Below, piece by piece: positions 53,609-63,750 of a stretch of 64,000 nt of DNA. The position numbers and the translations under genes are program-made. How positions within the stretch are numbered: the stretch's first letter is position 1; every line of letters begins with the position of its first letter. The notes under the pieces are model-generated. The model was not told the DNA's origin and made no database searches. It saw only the letters and a list, made by a program, of their open reading frames with translations. Where the stretch lies: contig NC_092577.1 of the NCBI RefSeq assembly GCF_037975245.1, forward strand, positions 24,239,398 through 24,303,397. Direction: 5' to 3'. The stretch is from Apostichopus japonicus (taxonomy: Eukaryota > Echinodermata > Holothuroidea > Aspidochirotida > Stichopodidae).

Positions 53609-53621
53609 CGCTTGCCACCAA
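53609..53621 (-). promoter_or_regulatory. primer-binding site
   Basis: One base inside the 5' LTR the element strand reads TGGTGGCAAGCGG. It begins TGG, the complement of a tRNA CCA end. The donor tRNA was not identified. Confidence 0.6.
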
Positions 53622-54178
53622 TGTAACGCTAACTCAGTCTAAGATTCTGGGGCGTCCAAATATTCCCTGCTGAGGACTGGTGGTGGTATGGAAACAAATG
53701 CGGCTTGGATGGTTGTATGTTAGTAACGACGAGCCTTAAATCTCGCTATTACATGCAAAAGATATAACACATAGATAAACGAGTAAAGAACAAGTGCTGT
53801 GTAGATTTCGCAATCTATTACTATAAACAGCCACGGTACAAACAATACATCGGCACGAAGCCCTCAATAATAGGTAGAAAAACATGCACTTAACGATAAT
53901 GGTCACAAACGAGGTCTCAATACCGAAGTAGAGTCCTATAACGATACGTACAAAAGTGTATAAAAGACGAATACAAGACAGATACAAGTACGACCACAAT
54001 GGTCGGAGCCAGGGCTACTACCGAACCGAACGATTCAGATCGGGAGCGAAGACTGGTCACAATTCTTGAGGTCTGCTTCAGCTGAGCTGGTGAGCAGACA
54101 TCACGTGACCTCTAATTATTACGTAATGTAGCCTACGACAAATAGAGGGCGACATATATGATGACCAACGGCATCACA
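53622..54178 (-). repeat. 5' LTR of the gypsy element
   Basis: 557 bp, indistinguishable by eye from 33,963-34,519, TG...CA ends. It carries the element's promoter by family knowledge; I did not identify a core box on the element strand. Confidence 0.95.
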
Positions 54179-54299
54179 ATATTCTTGATCGATCCAATGC
54201 ACTATAAACTAATAATTTTAGGGGGAAAGAACTGTCTAGATGCGATTTATTGTTACCAGAGGTGTAATTTTTGCTGATCTAGGATTTCCTTTTTGATTA

Positions 54300-54790
54300 A
54301 ATTTCGACGCGATGCGCCAACTGATGGTGGTGCACCGCCTAAATAGTGACGTATAAGCTTCAGTTGTACATCACCATATAAGTTCTTCTTCCATCCTCCC
54401 TAAATTTACACACGTTCATTAATAGTTTAGATGCAATTTAAAGCCTATATGGGTGTTAATTTTACCGATATAAGGGTACCTTTCATCGGAAATTTCGATG
54501 CTCCTTGCCAACCGATGATGGCGCTCCGCTTAGATAGTGGCGTATTAGATAGTGGCGTATACCAAAAGTTGTACATCACCATTTGACCATATGTTCTACT
54601 ATCAATCCTCTTCAAATTTTTAAACGATATTTAACTATGTAGATACAATTGCAGAAATCAGATCCATATTTCAAGGATGGGTACATGCAGCTTAGAGCAC
54701 TCGGGAAGTGCCGTTTCCGGCCATCTGGAGCCAAAAAAAATTATTGTACGCTTCGTGCCCAACCGATGGTGGCGCTCCGCTTAGATAGTC
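54300..54790. repeat. three imperfect repeats inside the hAT-like element
   Basis: Variants of CCAACCGATGGTGGCGCTCC with GCTTAGATAGT following occur near 54,315, 54,505 and 54,755. The first two are also followed by GACGTAT / GGCGTAT and TTGTACATCACCAT. Spacing is about 190-250 bp. They make up most of the right half of the hAT-like element. Confidence 0.65.
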
Positions 54791-54846
54791 TTCCTGGCAG
54801 GTTTGCCCCCCCCCCCCCCACTTTCACAACTAAAATCCCGCCCCTG

Positions 54847-54960
54847 ACCTGAGGTGTTAGAACCGTATCAGTTCGAGCCTGTTAAACGAGCCGAAATTGA
54901 AGCTCCACAACATATCGAAGAACAACCCCGTTCGGAACTATTGCAAGGAACATACAACGT
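54847..54960 (+). pseudogene. 3' part of the split P2X7-cysteine-domain-like exon
   Basis: Starts with the duplicated ACCTGAGG and reads PEVLEPYQFEPVKRAEIEAP, then EEQPRSELLQGTYNV, ending in a splice donor GTAAGA at 54,961. LEPYQFEP matches the 'PYxFEP' box of proteins with the P2X7-type cysteine-rich domain. It is the exact in-frame continuation of the exon part ending at 33,359. No next exon with RLGNTxWC-type cysteines was found downstream to 56 kb. Confidence 0.45.
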
Positions 54961-55287
54961 GGTAAGAATTTATTAACGAAGCATTTAAAGACCAACTATG
55001 GAGACTTTTCGATGAACATAAAATCCCACCATTTTTCATGTATGTAATCCTTAACTGACTCCAATTACATTGCTGTAATTAACTTTACCAATTTCGGACG
55101 TTAAATAAGTGAAAAATGGGACGAAAAGTCAGCTTCTATTTCAGACATTCCTGAAACATTCCTAAGACATCAGGTGACCATGTGACGTCAACGTTTGTAT
55201 ACCTCACTCACAACTATACTTTTAGTGTGTAAAGTCGTATACTTGAGCTGCCAAAAACATCAACGATATTACTCCTTTTTCCTCAAA

Positions 55288-55530
55288 ATGTCACAATTCT
55301 GTGTTGTTGGAGGTTGCAGTTATACCTCATCCAACAAAAGCATCAGCTTTTTTAGATTTCCGAGTAACAGAACCGACGTAAAACGCCGCAGACTTTGGAT
55401 CATTTTTTTGAGATCCACGCGGAAAGATTTTTCAGCACCCGGAGTATCTCATGCCCATGAGTCCACATGCATGACCCTGCTTCTGTGTATGCAAATGTCT
55501 CATTCTGTGAAAATTATATACTGTCGATAG
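55288..55530 (+). pseudogene. THAP-domain-like exon
   Basis: From ATG 55,288: MSQFCVVGGCSYTSSNKSIS, then FFRFPSN, RRRLWIIFLRSTRKDFSAPG. The 'C-x(2-4)-C ... SxFRFP ... W' layout is the first half of a THAP zinc finger, a DNA-binding C2CH module of P-element-like transposases and host factors. The expected later C-x2-H pair and AVPTIF box are not found; HAHESTC may be a decayed remnant or the frame may leave an exon. It reads towards the right, in the same direction as the split P2X7-like exon. Confidence 0.5.
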
Positions 55531-56495
55531 CTGTGTCGGACCATGGTCGGACATAGCTAACGTGAAATTGACCGTAAACACGCCCTGGACGTCCTTACAT
55601 GTAACATTATATCACGCAATTGACAGTAATATATTTACTGTAAGAGATGACCGTATATATATATACCGTGCCAAGGGTATAGCATTGTTAGTACATGTAC
55701 GGTAGTTAGTTACAACTCTCGCCGGCGTTGGCTCACAGCATGTGTAAATAGCCATGTTAGGATTTATCTATTTCATTTGTTGTATTCCAGTATCGTGAGT
55801 TCGTGATACATGTGTAATATTGTCCGTTCTGTTTATTCCGACATCTGCATGGTCCAAGGAGTTGAATAAAAACGGTAGTATGTAGCGATCGGACATTTTA
55901 TTTCGTTAGTGACTGTCTATGTGATTGTGGGATGTTAGTACTGGTCAAGGCCTGTTTCAACTAGACCTAACTCTATGTAATTACACAGACTCACGGTAGT
56001 TTTTTGCCCAGGATTGAACAAGAAACGTGGATTAGGATATTCACTGCTAAATTTGTTTATTGACAGGATACTTTTTCTGTGTTTGTATACTTTTGGATAT
56101 TAAAACGAGTAAGTACTATGTAAGTATATTGTACCGTACGGACGTATTGACGCTACGCTATGTAAAAGATGCCTCCATTTGAGTGGAAATTTTGCTAATA
56201 AAATAAGCAATTTCACTAAAATTTCTGCTTATAATTGTCTTAAAACTTGTTATTAACCTTCATGTGTTCTTGTTTTAAGCTAACAGCTTTTCAAACGCTC
56301 GAAATTGGAAGTCAAAAACAGTACAGTTGTTCGCTATCTGTGTACAAACAGTGCCTATATCAGCGTTTGATTTTCGCGGTATACAAACTTTGACGTCACA
56401 CGGTGACCAGAGGCTCCTTTGGGTCAATCTCTGTTTTCAGACATTCCAGAGGTTCATGTCACGTGACTACCCAAAATGTCCATTTTCGTGGTCGT
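55530..56495. other. gap without a gene
   Basis: AT-rich, no coding frame, TE domain or tandem repeat recognised. Confidence 0.4.
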
Positions 56496-56499
56496 TTTT

Positions 56500-59400
56500 G
56501 GTTCCTTGCTTTAGCAAAAGGAACCTATGCAGTCAGGTTGGCGTGTGTGTGTATGTATGTATGTGTGTGTGTGTGTGTGTCTGTGACACTTGCTTGGGTA
56601 CGCTCTATCTCAATAAGGGAATGTTGGATTGAGGCCAAACTTGGACTATAGATCCGCCATATGGAGAGGGTGTGCCCTATTGTTTCTGGTGCCCACAAAG
56701 GTCACCAAAGGTCAGTTATGGTCCAAAAACTGAAAATATTAAAACTGCAATAACTCCCAGTGCCAATGTGCGACAAGATTGATATTTTGGGACAAGTTGT
56801 GAACTGGTTAGGGGAGCATTTTCAAACATAACGGTCATGTGATCCGAGGTCACCAAAGGTCAATTAATGATAAAAAACTAGTATTTTTGCAATAACTTGA
56901 GAACGAAATGTCTGTTAGGGTTGGGAGTTGCCTCAATGTAATCCAATTGTCGACCCGCATCTGGGTGACCTTTGACCTCAATTTGACCTCTGGTGACCTT
57001 TTCGTGTTTTGGGGATTTTTACAGTTTTGATGTTATTTTCAGATGTCAAAGGTACCTTCTGATCATAAATGTCAATAGGTTGACCCCGTGTGACCTTTAT
57101 GTGCGAAGTTATATGGGGTCAAAGTTTTTCGGTCGGAGTTAGGATGGTTGTACAGACTTTTCGTTTTGTTTTTTGGAATCAGGAGATTAAACTACATCTG
57201 AATCCAAGGTCAAAAGGTCAAAGGTCACATTAGAAAAAATGTGCTTATTTTGGGAGGAAACGAGCAAAAAAGAAAATGTTTGGTTTTGATGCTAGATTTG
57301 GATATCAAAGGTACCTTCCGATCAAAAATGTCAATGGGTTGACACCCGTGTGACCTTCGTGTGCGAAGTTATACGAGGTCAAAGTTAATTTTCACACATT
57401 TAATGCAACAACTCCCAGTTCCAAGGTGTGATATGGTTGATATTTTTGGACAAGTTGCAAATGGTATAGGGGAATATTTTCAAACTTACCGGTCATGTGA
57501 TCCAAGGTCACCAAAGGTCAATTAATGTCAAAAAACTAGTATTTTGGGGGTAGAAAATGGGCAAAGAAAAACATGTTTGAATTTTTATAGTTTGATGCTC
57601 TAATTTAGGTCTCATCAATCAAAAATGTCAATAAATTGACCCAAGGTGACCTTTGTATGTTAAGTTATATGAGGTCAAAGTTAATTTTCAGACAGTTAGT
57701 GTAATAACTCCCAGTGCCAAGGTGTTACACAGTTGATATTTTGAGACAAGTTGCAAATGGTATAGGGGAATATTTTCAAACTTAACGGTCATGTGATCCG
57801 AGGTCACCAAAGGTCAATTAATGATAAAAAACTAGTATTTTTTGCGATAACTTGAGAACAAATTGTCCGTTAGGGTTGGGAGTTGCTTCAATGTAATCCA
57901 ATTGTCGACCCGCATCTGGGTGACCCTTGACCTCAATTTGACCTCTGGTGACCTTTTCGTGTTTTGGGGATTTTTACAGTTTTGATGCTATTTTCAGATG
58001 TCAAAGGTACCTTCTGATCCTAAATGTCATCAGGTTGACCCCGTGTGACCTTTTTGTGCGAAGTTATATGGGGTCAAAGTTTTTCGGTCGGAGTTAGGAT
58101 GGCTGTACAGACTTTACGTTTTGTTTTTTGTAATCAGGGGATAAAACTACATCTGAAACCAAGGTCAAAAGGTCAAAGGTCACATTAGAAAAAATGTGCT
58201 TATTTAGGGAGGAAACGAACAAAAAAGAAAATTTCTGGTTTTGATGCTAGATTTGGATATCAAAGGTACCTTCCAATCAAAAATGTCAATGGGTTGACAC
58301 CCGTGTGACCTTCGTGTGCAAAGTTATACAAGGTGAAAGTTAATTTTCAGACATTTATTGCAATAACCCCCAGTGCCAAGGTGTGACACAGTTGATATTT
58401 TTGGACAAGTTGCTAATGGTAAAGGGGAATATTTTCAAACTTAACGGTCATGTGATCCGAGGTCACCAAAGGTCAATTAACGTTAAAAAACTAGTATTTT
58501 CGGGGGAGAATATGGGCAAAGAAAAATGGTTTGAATTTTTATAGTTTTGATGCTATATTTACGTCTCACTGATCAAAAATGTCAATAAGTTGACCCAAGG
58601 TGACCTTTGTGGGTTCAGTTATATGAAGTCAAAGTTAATCTTCAGACATATAATGCAATAACTCCCAGTGCCAAGGTGTGTCATGGTTGATATTTTGGGA
58701 CAAGTTGCAAATGGTATAGGGGAAAATTGTCAAACTTAACGGTCAAGTGATCCGAGGTCACCAAAGGTCAATTAATGATAAAAAACTAGTATTTTTGCAA
58801 TAACTTGAGAACGAAATGTCCGTTAGGGTTGGGAGTTGCCTCAATGTAATCCAATTGTCGACCCGCATCTGGGTGACCCTTGACCTCAATTTGACCTCTG
58901 GTGACCTTTTTCGTGTTTTGGGGATTTTTACAGTTTTGATGTTATTTTCAGATGTCAAAGGTACCTTCTGATCATAAATGTCATAAGGTTGACCCCATGT
59001 GACCTTTGCCTGTGAATTTATAATGGGGTCAAAGTTTTCGGTCGGAGTTAGGAGGGCTGTACAGACTTGTCGTGTCGATTTTTGGAATCAGGTGATCAAA
59101 CTACATCTGAAACCAAGGTCAAAAGGTCAAAGGTCACATTAGAAAAAATGTGCTTATTTTGGGAGAAAACGGGCGAAAAAGAAAATGTTTGGTTTTGATG
59201 CTAGATTTGGATATCAAAGGTACCTTCCGATCAAATATGTCAATGGGTTGACACCCCTGTGAGCTTTGTGTGTGAAGTTATACAAGGTCAAAGTTAATTT
59301 TCAGACATTTAATGCAATAACCCCCAGTGCCAAGGTGTGACACAGTCAATATTTTTGGACAAGTTGCAAATGGTATAGGGGAATATTTTCAAACTTAACG

Positions 59401-59838
59401 GTCATGTGATCCAAGGTCACCAAAGGTCAATTAATGTTAAAAAACTAGTACTTTGGGGGGAGAAAATGGGCAAAGAAAAACATGTTTGAATTTTTATAGT
59501 TTTGATGCTATATTCACGTCCGACCGGTCAAAAATGTCAATGGGTTGACCCCAGGTGACCTTTGTGTGTGAAGTTATATTAGGTCAAAGTTAATTTTTAG
59601 ACATTTAATGCAATAACTTCCAGTGCCAAAGTGTGAAGCGGTTGATATTTTGGGACAAGTTGTGAACTGGTTAGGAGAACATTTTGAAACTTAACATTCA
59701 TGTGATCCAAGGTCACCAAAGGTTTAATTAATGTAAAAAAAAACAAGTATTTTCGGGATAACTTGAGAACGAATTGTCAGTTAGAGTTGGGAGTTGCTTC
59801 AATGTAATCCAATTGTCGACTCGCATCTGGGTGACCCT
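56500..59838 (+). repeat. direct tandem array of the ~955-bp AGGTCA-rich satellite
   Basis: It opens with a hairpin (GGTTCC ... GGAACC, 56,500-56,525), TCAGGTTGGCGTG and a (TG)n tract, then about 3.3 units. The marker ATAACTTGAGAAC starts at about 56,892, 57,847, 58,800 and 59,758, giving periods of 953-958 bp. Each unit contains two versions of AATAACTCCCAGTGCCAAGG alternating at ~660 and ~295 bp. The array ends abruptly at GGGTGACCCTA (59,838). The same unit makes up the inverted repeat at 27.1-30.2 kb. Confidence 0.93.
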
Positions 59839-59909
59839 ACTTCTCTAATCAGGTTTAAAATTGCAATATTTTCAGAGGTTAGATATGTAAAAGTTGTCCA
59901 ATTGATACA

Positions 59910-60232
59910 TTTTGACACCCTCAAGAATCTATGTTGCCTCCAGGTTACCTCCGTCCCCCCTCCCCGATCCCGGTTTACTTAGTCTGGTGTCACCAATGGT
60001 GTGATACTCCATGCTTTATCCAAACCTTACCTCAGCTTTTGGACATTTTGCCAACTTTTGTCATTGTGAGGTAAATAGATATTTACACACCCAATAATCT
60101 ATGTTATCTCTCCCCCTCCCTGTTTACTTAGGCTGATACCACCACTGGTGAGATACTTCATGCTTTATCCAAACATTGAACTTAGCTTTTGCACAATTTG
60201 CTAACTTTTGTCATGGAGAGGTCAAGCAGCAG
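59910..60232 (+). repeat. two tandem copies of a 149-bp sequence
   Basis: AATCTATGTT(G/A), TTTACTTAG, ATACT(C/T)CATGCTTTATCCAAAC and CCAACTTTTGTCAT-type words occur in the same order at 59,925-60,068 and 60,100-60,217, shifted by about 149 bp. Confidence 0.7.
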
Positions 60233-60515
60233 TCTTCACTTCAGATTATTGTCAGCAGTGATGACTGATAGAATGCATGCATGAGCGTAATGGTACAGAG
60301 GATATTTCTCCATCTTGACACGGAGTTCAGAATCAGATAATTAACAGCATTTCAGGCCTGCAGCATTCAAAACCATTCTTTCACTCTATCTGGATCGATC
60401 GAAACATATTGCAATCAGCTTTGATGACTTACAGCGACTTTGCTTTATAGTTTGAAGAAGATTTGTATTGCAACACTACTATTACTAGAAGACAGTCTTG
60501 GCTACAGTATTAAAG
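60230..60515 (+). other. possible first (5' UTR) exon of a gene continuing to the right
   Basis: A less AT-biased stretch ends CAGTATTAAAG followed by GTATGT (60,516), a good splice donor. It has no long ORF. Followed by several acceptor-like sites to 63.7 kb, it could be a non-coding first exon. No core promoter was recognised, so this is weak. Confidence 0.25.
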
Positions 60516-60736
60516 GTATGTTACTTTTAATTATTTTCAAATAAGTACGGACTTTATTTTCTTTGGTTATGTAATACTGGATACTCATTGTAAATAGATA
60601 GTAAGTACAGACTAATTTTGTGATTGCTAGTGTGGAGCTTGGGAAAGCTGCCCCCCCCCTCTATTTAATTTTTGTAGTTATATGTAATTTTGTTTACCTA
60701 TCCGAAATGGAAGAACCCAGCAGGAAGGAGGCCAAC

Positions 60737-61703
60737 ACTTGTGACTTGCTATAACACATGTTGGACTGATTTCTTAATCAAGGATTCTTTCTTCCTCTTT
60801 TACTTAATAGGTGAGTTGTTTGCATATTATTTGTATGATACTAGTTAGGTAAGATACCCTAGATACCATTGTAATTCTTATGTATAATCAAAATGGTCAG
60901 ATTCACCAGAAATCTCAGTATTTCTATGACTAGTTAGTGCCATACCCTAAGGACCTTAAACCTGTACAGTGTTATTATATAGGCAGTGTAGAGCTAGCAC
61001 ATATATGCTACTCCAGGAGGCAAGCTGTGGTCCACCACAGGGAGCATATGAGGTGTATTGTCTGTATCTCCATGTCATTGGCATATGTCATTAAGTTAGA
61101 CTGATCCATTATTCAAGGGTTATGTATCTGTTCACACATGTGATTGGTTATTTAAAAGTAATTTACATGTTTCCATGGTACCAAGTGAGATGATGGTATA
61201 CTCATGATTTCTATTTTGAGCATGTAAGCAGGGGAAAGGATAATATGTCTCTGATTCATGTGTTTAATGCATTGGGTATATATAAAAGTTAGTTAAGTTT
61301 ACAGTGTGCTCAACAGGTATTTGAGGGTTAGTGGAAATGGAAAGGAGGAAGGTGATGGAAGTAAAGGTTAATTCAGAGTTGCATATCTGTAGGTGTGTGC
61401 GTGAGTTTGTGTGTGTGTGAGGGTTGAAATAGTATTTGTTATTGTGACAATGAGATGATGGTAAAGATGAGGAAGCATAGTTAGAGGGAATGAGGGTTAT
61501 GATAGAAAGTGTAAAGAGTTTGCTGAAAGATCTGTTAATGGGAAAGTAGTAAAGATGATTATTATCAGAGATCGAATGAGATAGGATTGTAAAGATGTAT
61601 CATTGAAGATGATATGAGTAATAAACACTTGTGACTTGCTAAAACACATGTTGGACTGATTTCTTAATCAAGGATTCTTTCTTCCTCTTTTACTTTATAG
61701 TTT
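60737..61703 (+). repeat. direct repeat of ~78 bp, 887 bp apart
   Basis: ACACTTGTGACTTGCTATAA and the following ACATGTTGGACTGATTTCTT to CTTCCTCTTTTACTT occur at 60,737-60,808 and almost unchanged at 61,624-61,698. The first copy ends TTACTTAATAG|GTGAGT, the second TTACTTTATAG|TTTATAG. Confidence 0.75.
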
Positions 61704-62929
61704 ATAGCTAATGACAGCAAAAGAGGGTTACACTAGGATCAGTTTCTTGCTTGCAGACTCTCACCATTCCCACCAAAAATAAATACAAGTATGTATAGGC
61801 TAGTACTAGTATAGCATGTCACATTGTGTAACATTTTGTAAGATTTTACTGTTTATAATTTAAACAATGAGCAGTTTGCTAGGTTACCATAGGTATAGAC
61901 TATAGTAGCACTACTATTCATTTAAAAGTAATGGCTAGTAGTACTGAGTACTGTATAGGCTACTGTACTATTATTACTGTCTCCACAGTCACTCTGCGGT
62001 CTACATATATGAAGCCTATGAAACTTTAAAAAACTGGCTCTATGTTACTTTAAAAAAACATCTATTGGTTAAATATACTTATGTAGTAACGAGTATGATC
62101 AGTTTACGTATGCATGTACACCTTGACCCCTCAATCTAACCCCCATCTCACCAAAGAAAAAGGTGATATACTTTCTTCAATTTATTACAAATTTATTAGT
62201 ATTGCTAGGCTAGTTGTACTTGTTCAAGTTGTTGTAGCCTCTTTATATCGATTCAAAGTAGTATTAACAACCTACACCTGGCCTTTGTTGTATCTTAAAT
62301 TTGTAAGGTACTGTATATCCCACCTAATATGTTACTTTCACATTTGATCATTGCTTTACTTCAATTTTTGAAAACATGTAAATCTATATAATTATACTTG
62401 ATCAGTACCACTGTCAGACTTTCAGTTCAGCCAAACATTTCAGAAAAGTCCTTTACAAATTTTGTTGTAATTGATTGAGGACCAAAATTTAATGGGGAAT
62501 CCAACCATAGTAAAAAAATAGTAATAGAAATGTTAATTTTGGGGTAAACAACCAGCAATGTTGGGTATAGAAACATATTGAATACGTTTTCAGGATTAGG
62601 CCTAGAACTAGGAGTATTGAAGGAAATGTATGTATTAATAGCCTTGGCCTTTTATTTTGTTATTTGACTAATGTTAGCAGCCAGGTGGATGAGAAATCAA
62701 ATGACCTTGGAAAAGCCATAGTACTTTACTAGGTTTGTAAAATTCAAGTTCACTTCATTGAATCTAGGCTTAGCCTATGTCTTACTCTTGTTAGTCTTAA
62801 GAAGGTTTTAGTTGTGCTCCGCCCCTGGTACTTTCCTCTCATCAATTTCCGCACGTACAGTCATTTACATTAATGAAAATAATATGGAAACGGTCCAAGA
62901 ATAGTGTTGTTTGTTTACATGTTTTGAAG

Positions 62930-63740
62930 CCAGAAAGTCACCATTATCTAAGCAGTATGCGGAAAGTAAAGGTGGGAGAAAATCAGTAAAATAAGTGTAA
63001 GCTACCCCATGTTGGCTGGCCCCAAAGCCAGACTCAGCCATTTTTTTCTGAGATAATGTTTATTTTCCTTTATTTGTATTTTGCAGGTGAGCTATATTAC
63101 AGTAGTCACCCAAGAGCTTCAAGTTCTAGTTTCAGAGTCAACGATATTGTTCCAAATCAAGGTATACATATCTTTCCTTCTGTTGTTTAAGGTTTCCTTG
63201 GTATTTTGCAATTGTCGAGATTCAGTGCCAAATAAAATCTTCAGGTTGGATGGTATGTAAGAGAAATTACCAGGCGTGGTTTACGAAAATAACTGTCACC
63301 TAGTTAGATTTTTATCAAGACCACTCTTAACTCGAACAGAATTGGCTAGGCCCATGGGTAATTTATGTAGTCTAGGATAGGCTTAACTTTAAAGTTAGAT
63401 AACCCACACATTAATCAGGCTGGAATAGGCGTAACTTATACCAACAGTAGTATGCTGAAGTCTGTTAATGAGATATGGAGAAATACATTACATTAATATT
63501 AGGCCTAAGTTTTCTCAGTGTTTTCTGTTTACATGTTTGAAAGGCAGAAGGCACCACTTTCTATGCTGTGCGAAAAAGTAGGGGTGAGCGACAATAAGTG
63601 TAAGCTACCCCATGTAGGCTGATCTTAAAGCTAGACACAGTCATTTTTTCTTGAGAACATGTTTGTTTTTCTGTATTTTTATTTTGCAGGTGAGCTATAC
63701 CAGTTCAACACCCAAGGGCTTGAAGTTCTGTGTAAGTTCC
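62930..63740 (+). repeat. duplicated ~200-bp segment with mini-exon-like cores
   Basis: Two copies (about 62,915-63,135 and 63,525-63,725) share TTTACATGTTT, AATAAGTGTAAGCTACCCCA, a T-rich tract and TATTTTGCAG|GTGAGCTATA, then CACCCAAG(A/G)GCTT(C/G)AAGTTCT. Each looks like an acceptor plus short exon; the second has TGTGTAAGT after 40 bases, a possible donor. The exon-like cores are more conserved than their flanks. Confidence 0.6.
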
Positions 63741-63750
63741 ATCTTATTAA

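Larger units (their letters stand above)
33963..54178 (-). mobile_element. gypsy/Ty3 LTR retrotransposon, young, with nested insert
   Basis: Two 557-bp LTRs that I read as identical bound the element, both TG...CA. ATAT follows on both sides as a 4-bp target duplication (33,959-33,962 and 54,179-54,182). Minus-strand order: LTR, primer-binding site, gag, frameshift signal, protease, RT, RNase H, integrase, zinc-finger ORF, 3' UTR, polypurine tract, LTR. The internal region is enlarged by an ~11.4-kb insert at 34,842-46,290; without it the element would be about 8.8 kb, a normal size. Identical LTRs mean recent integration, because they are copied from one template. Confidence 0.93.
33360..54846. 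mobile_element. hAT-like non-autonomous element containing the gypsy nest
   Basis: The left end reads CATGGGCGGGATTA and the right end, reverse-complemented, CAGGGGCGGGATTTT, giving terminal inverted repeats of about 14 bp with the CAGGGGCGG start common in hAT elements. The 8-bp duplication ACCTGAGG flanks both ends. Removing the gypsy element leaves about 1.27 kb (33,360-33,962 and 54,179-54,846) with no transposase. Poly-G/C runs lie just inside both ends. The right part holds three copies of a CCAACCGATGGTGGCGCTCC motif. Confidence 0.7.
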
